Position numbers and translations under genes: made by a program. Under the pieces are notes generated by a model that searched no databases, was not told the DNA's origin, and saw only the letters and a list, made by a program, of their open reading frames with translations. From assembly GCA_030295235.1 (NCBI GenBank), contig AP026136.1:744001-808000 (forward strand): DNA of 64,000 nucleotides. Reading direction: 5' to 3'. Position 1 is the stretch's first letter. Each line of letters begins with the position of its first letter. Source of the DNA: Fistulifera solaris (lineage: Eukaryota > Bacillariophyta > Bacillariophyceae > Naviculales > Stauroneidaceae). This document shows positions 37,952-49,043 of this stretch, one piece after another.

Positions 37952-38213
37952 CATGTTCTTTCTTTTTGTTAATGAGCTGTAACTTAGACCCTTGTTTCGT
38001 TTAGCATAATGTAGCTAGGTTTGAAGTGCGCAATGATCGTTATACCACCTTTGTTAACTCTCCTGGCGTGGTAGCTTAGACACAAACTCCGCAACACAAG
38101 TATCTGAATGCTTCTTTTCACAAAAAAACTAGCCTTCTACGAGACGATTGCTACGTCTTCTTCTACCAAATCAAATTGATCACATTTTACTATTAAGAAG
38201 TACGATTTTGAAT

Positions 38214-38669
38214 TTAAGCGACCAAAGTACTAGCGGTCGCCGACTCGTACTTCCAGTTGGAAGGAAGCTTACGGGTGGTTCGGTAGTAACGCGCCAAACG
38301 GTGAATACGGCTTTCGATAAGAATCAATCGGAACTTGCTGTCCTTATCCTTGCGATTGCGCTCCAAATGCTTGCGCACTTGCACAGCCTTCTTGATCAAC
38401 ATGTACAAGTCCTCGGGAATTTCGGGAGCCAAGCCGTTGGCCTTGAGGATGCGCACAATCTTTTGACCCGTGACGGACTTGACTTGGGCAATACCGTTGG
38501 AATCACGGAGAAGAACACCAATTTGACTGGGGGTTAGACCCTTCTTGGCCAACTTGCATACGTGCTCTTCGACATCCGCGGCGGAAGTCTTGAGCCACGA
38601 AGGAGGAGAGCGCTTGTACGGAAGGGCTCGTCGGGAGATACCCTTTCCTGGAGCATGCATACGACCCAT
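38214..38669 (-). CDS. RPS13: 40S ribosomal protein S13 (uS15)
   Basis: The 151-residue protein matches the family from end to end: [12 protein letters not shown] start, [32 protein letters not shown], and the rRNA-binding stretch [17 protein letters not shown]. It is part of the small subunit body. The length is exactly that expected for eukaryotes. It is encoded in one exon here, divergent from RPS4 with a 472-bp gap, which would allow a shared promoter. Confidence 0.98.
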   Translation of the reverse strand: MGRMHAPGKGISRRALPYKRSPPSWLKTSAADVEEHVCKLAKKGLTPSQIGVLLRDSNGIAQVKSVTGQKIVRILKANGLAPEIPEDLYMLIKKAVQVRKHLERNRKDKDSKFRLILIESRIHRLARYYRTTRKLPSNWKYESATASTLVA

Positions 38670-39141
38670 GACTTACTAAAATAAAGAAGAAAGAATGAAA
38701 GGAATATCGTGAGAGCTGAATTTGTTCACGAAGGTGGTGATGATAAGTCAGGAACATTCAAAACGGCCCCCGTCAAATGTCGCCAGACGATCGTCGCCCC
38801 TCGATACTTTGTTCACTGATGACTAATATTGATGATTCTTCATTCGACTTACAGTTGATTTATTTACTGATGAAGGAAAGAAACAACAACGACAACAACA
38901 AAGAGTCAATTACAGAGCTAGATGTGCGCTTGGTGATGTGCAACGAGACGGCCGGAGTAGTTGCATTTACCCCTTTACTAAAAAAAACTTGCCGGACGAA
39001 GACAGACCATAGTACATGTTTCGTACAAAAACCACGTACACCGCCGCCCGTTAAGTTTCCTCCATCGCGCTATTCATTCGGTCTCTTGTTATTGCAGAGC
39101 CCACTGGAATCAATTAAGCAAACTAACAACAAACTTTCAAA
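38670..39141. other. Divergent promoter region of RPS13 and RPS4
   Basis: No gene seen. An open frame at 38777-39226 overlaps the first exon and intron of RPS4 and has no likeness. The final ~30 bases before the RPS4 start are CAA/ACA-rich. Confidence 0.5.
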
Positions 39142-40095
39142 ATGTAAGGAAGCGAATATCATTGCAAAGAAATTAAGGGTTTTCAATAGTTCCGTACGAA
39201 GAGGAGAATGTATTTTTCAATCGTAGTGTTTTTGTCTAGATGAGAAAAACGTCTCGCTGGTTGTTGTATTATTTCGGGCGTCCCTCTCTCACACACACGT
39301 CCTTCTTCTACAGGCCTCGTGGACCGAAAAAGCACTTGAAGCGCTTGAATGCGCCCAAACACTGGAACTTGGCCAAGATGGGGGTGTTTTCGCCCCCCGA
39401 CCTTCGGCAGGTCCCCATAAGCTACGTGAATGTGTGCCCGTAGCCATCATCCTTCGTGAACGTCTCAAGTACGCCTTGACCGGAAAGGAATGCAGTCAGA
39501 TCTGTATGGAACGTAATGTCAAGATTGATGGTAAGGTCCGAACGGACTGCAACTTCCCTTGCGGCTTCATGGACGTTATCGAGTTGGAGAAGGCCGGTGA
39601 TCTATTCCGTGTCATGTTCGACACGAAAGGGCGATTCGTTATGCATAAAATCAAGAAGGACGAAGCGCAATACAAGCTCTGCCGTGTCAACAACGTTATG
39701 GTTACCGCCAAGAAGATCCCGGTCGCCGTGACTCACGATGGACGCACCATTCGATACCCCGACCCGGATGTCAAGGTCAACGACACCGTCAAGGTGAATA
39801 TTGCCACCGGAAAAATGTCCGACATCTTGAAGTTCGAGCTCGGTGCCATGGTTACCATCACCAAGGGACGTAACACGGGTCGAGTCGGTCAAATCATGCA
39901 CGTGGAACACCACGACAACTCGTTCGACATTGTCTCGGTCAAGGACTCCAAGGGACACACATTCGCCACTCGTATGTCCAACGTCTTTGTAATTGGATCG
40001 GGATCCACCCCACAAGTGACCCTCCCAAAGGACGCGGTATCAAGAAGACCATTATTGAGGAGCGTGCGGAAGCACAAGCTGCCGGACGTCTTTAA
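39142..40095 (+). CDS. RPS4: 40S ribosomal protein S4 (eS4), start codon split by an intron
   Basis: The conserved N-terminus RGPKKHLKRLNAPKHW begins right after an acceptor (CTACAG, ending 39313). The only sensible start is AT at 39142-39143, followed by donor GTAAGG, with the G supplied by exon 2 at 39314; the protein then begins MPRGPKKH. The intron is 170 nt. The S4/KOW body follows (LTGKECSQICMERNVKIDGK, then KGRNTGRVG). Two bases are missing: one in G5 39380-39384 (gives MGGVFAPRPSAGPHKL) and one in GG 40030-40031 (gives KGRGIKKTIIEERAEAQAAG, stop 40093-40095). With both fixed, length and ends match the family. Confidence 0.93.
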
Positions 40096-40490
40096 CTATG
40101 CCGTAACAGCCATTGATAAGATTAAAGTAACACTTAGCTTGATGACCACAGAAATTCCTAATTTTTTTAAAGAATTCAAGCAATTGTCTCGTTTGGATGG
40201 AGGGTGTTTACGGCTTCGAAGGAAGTACTTCCTGTAGACCAATACAAGTACCCAGTCGGAGGGGTGTAAGTTCCGGGACTGGCATCCAGTTGAGGAGTCG
40301 TCGTCGGGAGAAAAAGGAACCTACATTGTGACGTCACAGGGTTCGTTCCCGTCACGTCACACTGGTAAGGTGCCGGTACCGATAGCTGGACGGCTGGACG
40401 CACCGTATCATTTCTATGAAGCCACAACAAACAACAAACCTATTCTTCAGCAATCATCAACCAAAAAAAAAAACGAAAGAAAACTGGATT
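40096..40490. other. Intergenic, no gene seen
   Basis: RPS4 3' region and leader of the acetyltransferase. An ATG at 40416 is in frame with the next gene, but an A11 run at 40462-40472 lies between and makes the frame unreliable. Confidence 0.5.
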
Positions 40491-42387
40491 ATGGTCGCTA
40501 CTACTACTGCAGAGAAGAAAACAACCAAGGGGCGCAAATCGGCTTCGTTGAAAGTCGACATTAAGACCGATACCGGAAATGAATCGTCAACATCATCGAC
40601 GGCGGGTCCATTGACACCTCGATCCGCCCCATCTCCGGCTCAAGATTTACATCCTTATGCGCGTGGAGCTGTTATTGAAGTTTGGTATATTCCGAAAAAG
40701 ACTACAGGAGAAGAAGAGGAATGGTGGTGGACCGAATCTTCCGAAGAAGAAGACGACGACGACGAACAAAAATCGAGTTCGACCAAGTCACTGCGCCTCT
40801 GTGACATTATTGATCGAGCACCAGTACCCAATAAACCCGATGAGTGGCGGTATTACGTCCATTATCGTGATTTCAACCGTCGTATGGACGAATGGATCAA
40901 CACCGACCGTATTGTGTCTCCGCCTTCGATTGGAAACGCCAAGGCAAAACTGTTAAAGAAAGAAGAAGAGAAAAAAACACCGAAAACGGAAACAACCGGC
41001 GGAAGAAGTACTGGATGTTTTGGGACCCCGACAAAGTAGACGCCGGTCGGTGGGGCAAGTCGATGGGACGCATGAATCGTCGGAAGCATCGCGAACACGG
41101 TTGTCACGGAAAAAGTCCATGGACGACGATGCTACCATCGTGGCGTCCAACACGGCCGATGACGACGAAGAAGATCTGGAGAAAGGACGCGGTGCCAAGA
41201 CAAAATCGAGTGGAGTTCAACAGGCCGTACCGCACGGCGAAACCAACAACACCAACAAAAAAGAGATTGTGGCGTTATCGGCAGAAGCTGTCACAACTCA
41301 CACGGTCGATGGTCACGTGGTAGCTACCTTCAATGCGGTGGAGTTGGATGAACACGAAGGACTCGACGAACAAAGCTTGCGCGAGCACGAAGAAGTTACT
41401 AAAGTAAAGAATGTTGCCTTTCTCGAGTTGGGACAATTTCAAATGGAAACCTGGTATTTTTCGCCGCTTCCCAAGGAACTCTTGGGACCTTCTGGTTTTC
41501 TAGAAGTGCTTTACGTCTGTGAATTCACATTGCGCATGTTTTCGCGAAAATCAGAGTTGTTGCGCTTTCAGAAACGTCTGCCGACCGAGAATCGTCATCC
41601 TCCAGGAGATGAAATCTATCGCAAGGGTAATCTTTCCATGTTTGAAGTCGATGCCCAACAAGAAGAAATATATTGTCAGAACTTGAGTTACATCGCAAAG
41701 CTATTTCTGGATCACAAAACACTTTATTTCTCGGTGTCGCCGTTTCTATTTTACGTGCTCTGCGAAGTTGACGAACGTGGGTATCACCCGGTGGGGTATT
41801 TCAGCAAGGAGAAGTATAGTGACGTTGGCTATAACTTGGCCTGTATTTTGACTTTCCCATCCCACCAGCGCAAAGGTTACGGCCGTTTCTTGATCGCCTT
41901 TTCGTACGAGTTGTCCAAGAAAGAAGAAAAAGTGGGATCGCCTGAAAAGCCAATGTCTGATCTTGGCCAACAGGCATACAAGCCGTATTGGACATCCACT
42001 ATCATAGATTTTCTTTTGAACCAATCGGATGAGTCGGAGTTAAGCATCATGGTATGTACGACATGGATACGATTTTTATTATTATCGAGAATGTGACTAA
42101 ACTGTGCTATTTCATGTTAGGATATATCGAAAAGGACTTCCATCATGGCGGAAGACATAGTATTCACGTTGAACCAACTAGGTCTACTCAAATTCATTAA
42201 CGGAGTTTACTTCATTACGGCCGAAAGAACGTTACTAATGAATCTGGCGAAGAAATATCCTGTCAAGGAACCAAGGGTAGATTCATCGCGGCTGCACTGG
42301 ACTCCGTTTCTTACTGACATTAAACGGGACAAATTCAGCATCCACTCCAAGAAATCAAGCGTCTCCGAAGAGGGAAAGGCGAAGTAA
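40491..42387 (+). CDS. MYST histone acetyltransferase, Esa1/Tip60 type
   Basis: An N-terminal chromo-barrel/Tudor-knot (ending YYVHYRDFNRRMDEWI) is followed by a charged linker and the MYST domain: WYFSPLPKE, RHPPGDEIYR, LFLDHKTLYFSV, VGYFSKEK, the catalytic cysteine in ACILTFP, the acetyl-CoA loop QRKGYGRFLI and the catalytic glutamate in SYELSKKEEKVGSPEKP. This order is that of the NuA4 catalytic subunit, which acetylates histone H4. The C2HC zinc finger is degenerate (CEF followed by T, and no later Cys/His pair), as in yeast Esa1. A 69-nt intron (42052-42120) precedes the last 88 codons. In the linker, A7 at 40971-40977 has lost two bases; adding them gives KKKHRKRKQPAEEVLDV and one frame. 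Its stop is 15 bp from the convergent lipase gene. Confidence 0.92.
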
Positions 42388-42402
42388 TACCTCCTTGCAA
42401 AG

Positions 42403-45400
42403 TCATTGAGTGGAAAGGTTGCCATTAGCCTTCACACGAGCTGCAAGCTCGTCGACAACTGTGCTCCTTCGAAGGCGTTGACGTTCCGGCAGCTCGCACT
42501 TGTCATTGCGCTCGTTTGAAACACCATCCAAACTGCCTACCAGGGACTCCGTTAAGAACGAACTCCCAACTACACCGTCGATGTCGTAATAGCATCGATC
42601 ACAGACGCGGACCGGAACAGTAAGTCCCATCGACGGAAGCGGCACTCGATTCTGAGCACATTGATCACAAACTAAAGTCCCGCAACTGCGACAGTTGTGT
42701 TTATCTCGTGCTTCCTGGGCTTCATTGTTGAATGTACTCGCCCATGTAAATCGACTTGCGCAACACGAACTAAAGACAGGTTGAGTGACCTCTCTGCTTT
42801 TACAAATCAAGATAGAGTAGGAAACGTACCATGTGTCATCCTCGTCATACGCTGTCCAACGAGGAGGAGCTTCCTGTGCTCGACGAACAGTGCGAACCTC
42901 CAGTAGAGCTTCGTAATAGTTTTTGCATTTATGGTCTGAGAGCATGTTCCCCGCTAGACTAACGCTGCGCAATTCGCGAAAATCTCGTGGTACATAGACT
43001 GCTTTATAAACCCCTCTGTGCGCATAAATGTGGGCGATTTTCCCAGGAACGAACATCCGAGGCAACGGACTTTCTTCTAGTATGACGGGCTCTTGATCGT
43101 CTTTTTCATTCTGGCCTGAATCGTCACATGCCGAATTGCTCTTGGTGGACGTACTTTCGCCAGATATATCCTGATCGAGTGCGTCATTGAATTCCTCATC
43201 GTCACTATCCTCTAAAAGTTTTTCGTCTGGGTCGTAGTATTCATCGTCATCAATAACAAGACTACGAGGCGCCGATCGCGAATCCAAACCGCACATGTAG
43301 TCCACCGCTAAGGCAACGGGGACATCATCTGCCCCTGTTTCCCCATCTGGGGATGCTCTTGTGTTCACTTCCCACCCTTGACTTTCCCATGTGGTGATGT
43401 CTTCACTTACATTTCCACCCACAATATTTTCCTCTTTGACTAGTATGTCTTTAACAGATAGCAACCTCTGCTTGCTAGCAATGATCTGACTTTTGCAATA
43501 CCTTTTCAGTTGCTTTGAAGAAGCAGAAAGAGTAAATCCTTCGCGCCATCTGAAAAGAGAGTGGCATCTGGTTAGGGCACGATTCAAATCAAGGTCAAAA
43601 ACAAAGAAATAGTATTGAATTACCTAGGCGCCCATACTGACTTAGCTCGATCTGTGATCGCCAGAATATCATCAGGCAAATGTTCTTTGACCCAGGTTTC
43701 TCGAATATGCAGAAGAAACTTTAACAGTTCTCTGCAGCTAACGAGGGTAAGGCGCGGAACCGCGTCGTCATGCAGAACCGCTGTTGTAACGAACGAGCCA
43801 ACAAAGTCTGACAGTCTGACGTCAATGCAAGGCGGCGTTCCATACGCATACACCCTTAATATGCTCTGTTCCGCCAAGGAGGAAAAAGAAGGAAATTGTT
43901 CCGGCAACTCCTTTTTAAGATCTCTCAACACCAGGACCCCCAACAAAGTCGCTACTGCTCCACCGAGTGAATGCCCAGTCAGTCGAATACGAAATCCTCG
44001 TTTTGCGTAGTCAACCAGCGCGTCAATGTGCTCCCGGTGCAGATTTATCGCAGCGTTAGCCATACCACAAACAGCCAACCCTTGACCCTCTTGCACTTCT
44101 GTCCAGTCGTCGTTATTCTGTTGTGTCGCTGATTCCGTTCCCGATCCAACACAAAGATCCGGAAAAGGAAGTGGAGCTTGACGAATGTCTGTGACAACAT
44201 CCTGTATTGAAGATGTTCCGCGAATGGATAAACAAGCAATTTTGTGCTCATCGTGGACAAAAAGAGCTGAGGCAGGCAAATCATATCCCAACTCCGAGTC
44301 TTGCAAATGCAAATGAGCGTAGACCAAACGCCAACCTTGTTGCGCTGCGAGGAGCTGCATGTCCACCTCTTTTTCCGCGTAAATGAAATTGAGTGCTATA
44401 GGAGCATAAAAAATGAGGGACTTGAAACCAAGAAACAGTCCGCGTGAGACAAAAACGTTTTTAAGGTTGATAGTACAACGACATACCTCTAGTGCTGCAT
44501 CTGGTAGCCTGTCGCATACCGCATTAGGTTCTTCCAACTCGCCTTCACTTGCGTCACAGGGAGTCATATCTTTCTGTTTAGCCTTTTCCGTTTGAGCCAT
44601 TAAAAGCTTTTCACTCTTACTCTGTCCTCCTTTTTCGTGATCATCTGCTACACGAACAGCATGAATTTTATGCTCATGGTCCGGGTTTAGCCCTCTCATC
44701 GCTCGATGCTGTGCCAGCGCGTAGAAAATCGCCGCGCTGAGCTCATGGACGCTTAAAGGCCAGGAATTCCGATTTATATTGAGCGTCTTTTGCAAAAGAT
44801 CCGCTGCCGCCAGGAATTCTTTGCGTAACATAATTGTATATATCCCATTCAATCCATACTTCCGCAAGACATCAGCAGTCTCTACGGCAACAGCTGCTTG
44901 AGCCCCCAGCGGTATCTTCTTTGCCATTGTGATTGCCGCTTCCGCTATCCGAACTGCCACTTCTTCCAGGCTGTCAACCCCTGTATCAAAGTACGGTCTT
45001 AAATTCCCTTCTTTATGATCACGACAGCGAGCTAGTCTCCATGCCACCCTTTCTGCCAAATTGTGCTCCAGTAATTGGATTTTGCAGTTGTCACAAACTC
45101 GTTCAGGTACATCCTGATGGTATCCTAAATGAGGCAGCCGATGACTGCACGAGCTATGCGCATGACAAAAGCTCTTGCCACACATTCGACAATGGTGGCG
45201 CAACCGCGTGGGTCCAAACGTTTTGTGACAAGTGAAACAGCTCTCGGCTTTTTGCCACGGCGGCCTTCGCATGGGGGTTGGCACCAGTGTACGAGCGCGG
45301 TGAAAATCAGCATCTTCGTTGGCAAAGTCATCCTCCATGGGTGAATCGAGTAATGTGCCACCGTCCACTTTCTCCTCCTCTTCCGGCAAATACGTCCTCC

Positions 45401-45983
45401 ATTCTTTTACTAGCTGTCGTTCGATCCACACCAAAGTGCTAAACGGGGGAAGTTCCAGAGCTTCCGCAGCGGGTCGAAAATAACCCGTTGCAGTATTGCC
45501 CAGTTCACTGTATTGCCGTTTCCACCGCCCTTTACAGTACGCGAACCGAGCGGTGCGATGAATTCGAATCATCGTCGAAGTCAAGAGCTCTCGCGCGGCC
45601 ATGGGGATGACTTCTTTGGAAATTTCTCTCCACGATGGAGCCGGTAGTGGAGCACTAATTGTGCCGCCAGAAATGGTATGGACATCATTCCTGCACACTG
45701 GGTCGAGCCTCGCGTTAACATCCCAATCGTGATCGGTGCGGTTTGACGATGCGTATGGATAAATATCATTGGGTAAAGCTACCCCCTCATTTGTCTCTAC
45801 AGGCGAGTCATCCACTTCAATATCATAATTGTCACATTCTTCGAACCATGATTGGGGTGCAGGAAGAAGATCATCATCGTTTTCCTTGATGGATGATTCG
45901 ACGCTCTCGGTATCGCTGGCAATCGTGTCCTGATTTGAATAAGACGGCCGAGGAGTCTCTCGCGCGGCAATCACCGACGTCAT
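42403..45983 (-). CDS. Class 3 lipase flanked by two FYVE-type zinc fingers
   Basis: Two exons (45983-43624, 43549-42403; intron 74 nt, phase 2) give ~1,170 residues. Residues ~225-310 hold a canonical FYVE finger with CFTCHKTFG, RLRHHCRMCGKSFC and RVCDNC; FYVE domains bind phosphatidylinositol 3-phosphate on endosomes. A helical part (~320-520) and a class 3 lipase domain follow, with the nucleophile elbow GHSLGG (around 43957-43980) and the conserved GTSSIQDVVTDI strand. Exon 2 adds an acidic segment and a second, less regular FYVE/RING-like finger (KHNCRSCGTLVC, RVCDRC; around 42590-42770) whose first CxxC pair is unclear. The likely job is triacyl- or diacylglycerol hydrolysis on PI3P membranes. 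The ATG at 45983 is the first in this frame. Confidence 0.85.
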
Positions 45984-46578
45984 GATATGCTTTGCCTTTG
46001 GAAAACAAGTAATGCAAGCCGAAAAGAAAAATAACAAACAAGAGAAGGACTAAATAGGTAACAAAGTGATTCTCATTACCGATCATGGCCGTCACCGCGT
46101 CACGCCAGAAAAACGAAAAAAGAACATGAAAAATAAACCCGCGACGTATCCGTTCTCGGTATCATTAGAGCTAGTGTTTATGGACTCGATGAAATGAACC
46201 ATCGTATCCCCAGCACCACAACTTATTCAAATACAAAGTATTCAGAGCCAATACACACCACCGATCAGGACAACAGAGAGGTCTTTGTCACAATCCATCC
46301 ACTTAGGATGATTGAATTTCTTTCTTTGGTCCCTGGAACCGTGGTTTCTGATGGAAAATATTGACTATTGGTAAACTCGTGACGCATGCTTGGCAACATC
46401 CCGTCGGAAATAATTCTCTCTCTAGCAAAATTAAGGTGAATGATCGAAGGCATTCTACTAAACAAAGCCATACACTTATTTTGTATCAAAAGTACTTGAC
46501 ACTTAGATTAAACATTACCTATTAGATAAACACGTAAAGACGATGGTTTGATAGCGAAGATCGGTGGTTTGAGGTCAC
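45984..46578. other. Intergenic, no gene seen
   Basis: Lies between the lipase start and the end of the AT-hook protein gene. No product recognised. Confidence 0.5.
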
Positions 46579-48553
46579 TCACATAGATCCATCTTCGATG
46601 TCTGTTGAACGAGACTTTTCTCGTTTCTTATTCCTTTGTGATTCTCCACCGGTATCAGAAGTAGCTTCAGTTTGATTCGGACGGCTCTTCTTTATCGGTG
46701 ATTCATCAGCGGAGGGAGTCTCTGCTTTTGTTCTTGATTTCTTCGTTCCGTCAGTTGCCTTGGTTTTGGTGGAACCAGATGATTCGGTTTTCTTGGCAGC
46801 GCCTTTCTTCGGAGAAGCTTCTGTGCTCTTTTTGGGGGATTTACCGGATGTGGTCTTGGATTGCTTCGCTCCATTCGCTGACTCGGAGGAAGCAGCTGAT
46901 TCTGTTTTGTTCTCCGCTGCTTTCTTCGGAGCAACTTCCTTGCTTTTTTCGGGACGACTCTTACTAGGTGATTCAAAGGTTGGTGTCTCTGAGTTTGCCA
47001 TAGATTTGTCCGCTGACTTTGTCGTCGTTGAAGCAGATTTCTTTGCTGTCGCTTTTGATGCAGCCTTTTCCGGTGCTTTAGCCTTGGATTGTTTTGCTCC
47101 GTCCGCTGACTCGCCGGAAGTAGATTCTGTTTTGTTCTTTACCACTTTCTTCTTGGGCGATTCATCTGCAGGAGTCTCTACTTTCAATTTCTCCGTTGAC
47201 TTGGACGAGGCGGACGTAGCTGCTGTTTTTTTCACCGCTGTCTTCTTCGGAGCAGCCTCCTTGACTTTTGTGGGCGCTTTTTCAGCAGGTGTCTCTGCTG
47301 CCGCCTTTGTCTGCTCCACTCCGGCGGAAGCAGATTCTGATTTCTTTGCCACGGCTTTCTTCGGAGCAGCCTCTTTGTTCTTCTCCTCGTCGCCCTTTTT
47401 CGCAGTTTTAGTAGTGGTCTTTATCTTTTTGGACGGTGGATTAGCTTCGCCCTCTGTTTGTGTACTCGTTTTCGTAGAGTTCTTAGAGCCTACTGGCCGT
47501 CCTCGTTTCTTCGGATCGCCGGGTACTTCCACTTTATCCGCAGGCTTAGCGATTTCGTCTAACACATTCTTCTTGCTATCGTCGCTCTTGCCGGCAGTTG
47601 AGGGAGCGGGTTTGGCGGTCGTTGGTATTTTGGTTGGCGAAGGGGCCGGTGGGGTTTCTGCGGTCGGAGTAGAAATCTTCTTAGCTAATGAAGATGTTGA
47701 TGATTTCTTCTCCGTCTCTAAAGAAGTCGTAGCTTTAGCTGCAGATGTCTTCGTTTGTGTCGTAGACGGCTTTTTGACTGCAACAAGTTGTGTCGAAGGA
47801 GGTGTTGGATCTAAAGACTTCGACACGACCATTTTGGACAAGTCAAGGTCTTGCGTGTGATCAAATCGAGTTGCCTCGTCGATATTTTCGGCATGAGTCC
47901 AAATGCGAATTACCTTTACGCGGTCATTGATTCCCTCGATCGCTCCAAACGGCGCTACACTGTCCGAAAGAACAGCCACCAAGTCAGCGGCAGCAGGAGG
48001 CCCCCGAAAGGTAGATGCCATAGCATTGACATGGTCCCAGACTCCATCACTGTAGCTGGCTATTGGTAGATTTTCTTTGCCGAGACGAACTTCCTCACTC
48101 TTGGTCGAGATCGCTGTAGAAACACTGATCCGCGGCACTTTGGAAATATCGTTGGGAACTTTGGCCCCTCGAGCAACACTAGCAAGTCGTAACCGCCACC
48201 GAAACAAAGAAAGACGCTGCTTTTCGTTCTTTTCGCATCAACGCGTGTCTACGTACTAATTTCAGAATCCAATCCGGTGCGCAATCGGTCAGCAAGGATC
48301 TCCCGAATTCCGCCACCGTTTTGGATTCCATGTCGGAGGGCTTTTTGACAATGGTGACGACGGAGAGATCTGTGTTGCAATCGGGATATGTTTTCGAGTT
48401 TACGAGGTTCACTTCTATTCGAATAGAAGGAAAGGGATTGGGCATGAATGGAGGATGCGGGAAATGAAATCCTGCATGTGGTGGCATGAAGCCCGGCATC
48501 GGTGGTTGCCCATAGTTCGTCGGCAATGAAGGAGAAAGACCTTGGCGATCCAT
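46579..48553 (-). CDS. Lysine/alanine/serine-rich AT-hook protein
   Basis: The start ATG at 48553 gives a proline-rich head and a folded-looking ~170-residue part (DLSVVTIVKKPSDMESKTVA, then APDWILKLVRRHAL). A ~370-residue tail rich in K, A, S, T and E follows. It includes an AT-hook core, KKRGRPVGSKN, which binds the minor groove of AT-rich DNA in other proteins. The tail also has several imperfect ~40-residue repeats built on PKK...KKTES...GAKQSK...ETP..ESPKK, similar in composition to linker histone tails. A chromatin role is inferred. The head and tail are in different frames. Two missing bases in the two T4 runs (48221-48224, 48230-48233) give RKRTKKQRLSLFRWRLRLAS; the alternative is a 40-nt intron, shorter than any other here. 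The folded part matches nothing I recognise. Confidence 0.68.
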
Positions 48554-49043
48554 ATTATTGTGATTCTTGCGTAAATAGACTTAGCAACTGTTTTATTTGG
48601 ACGGTAGTAGAAATGCCAGTTTACTTTTCCACGCAATTTTTTGTGTCAAAGAGGGAACGCAAAGCGAAGCGTGTCGAGAAGTACTGGTACCAGGTATGGT
48701 ATATCCAAGGTGCTTTCGTCTTGGCCTTTTTCTTTTTTTGTCCCATCTAAATAATCCTTTACAAACTCTTACAACGCATTTTCACTTAGAGGGCTCTTTC
48801 CTAAGTAAAATCTCACACTATGATAATAAAGTGGACCTTTGGGCAGTGACCAAAGAAAAGGGAACAATCTCGTCGTCTGTTTTCACCTCACTCAACTCTC
48901 TTCCTAAATAATTCTTCTCGCTGTCCGCATCCACGCAACCGAAAAAGCTTGGGGGCGTGTTTCTGTCAAAGGAAGACAGCGCGGATCACAGCAAAAGGAA
49001 TCAAACCAATTAGAACTAGCAAAAACCATATTGAGAGATTTCA
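48554..49043. other. Divergent intergenic region, no gene seen
   Basis: Between the AT-hook protein and RsmG. Open frames at 48597-48911 have no product likeness. Confidence 0.5.

Noticed and set aside
38777-39226. 149-codon frame between RPS13 and RPS4
   Set aside because: Overlaps RPS4 exon 1 and intron, and has no homologue-like sequence.
46760-47860. 366-codon plus-strand frame
   Set aside because: It is the antisense of the lysine/serine-rich tail. Codon bias of that tail keeps the opposite strand open; the product is a meaningless F/A/V/D-rich chain.
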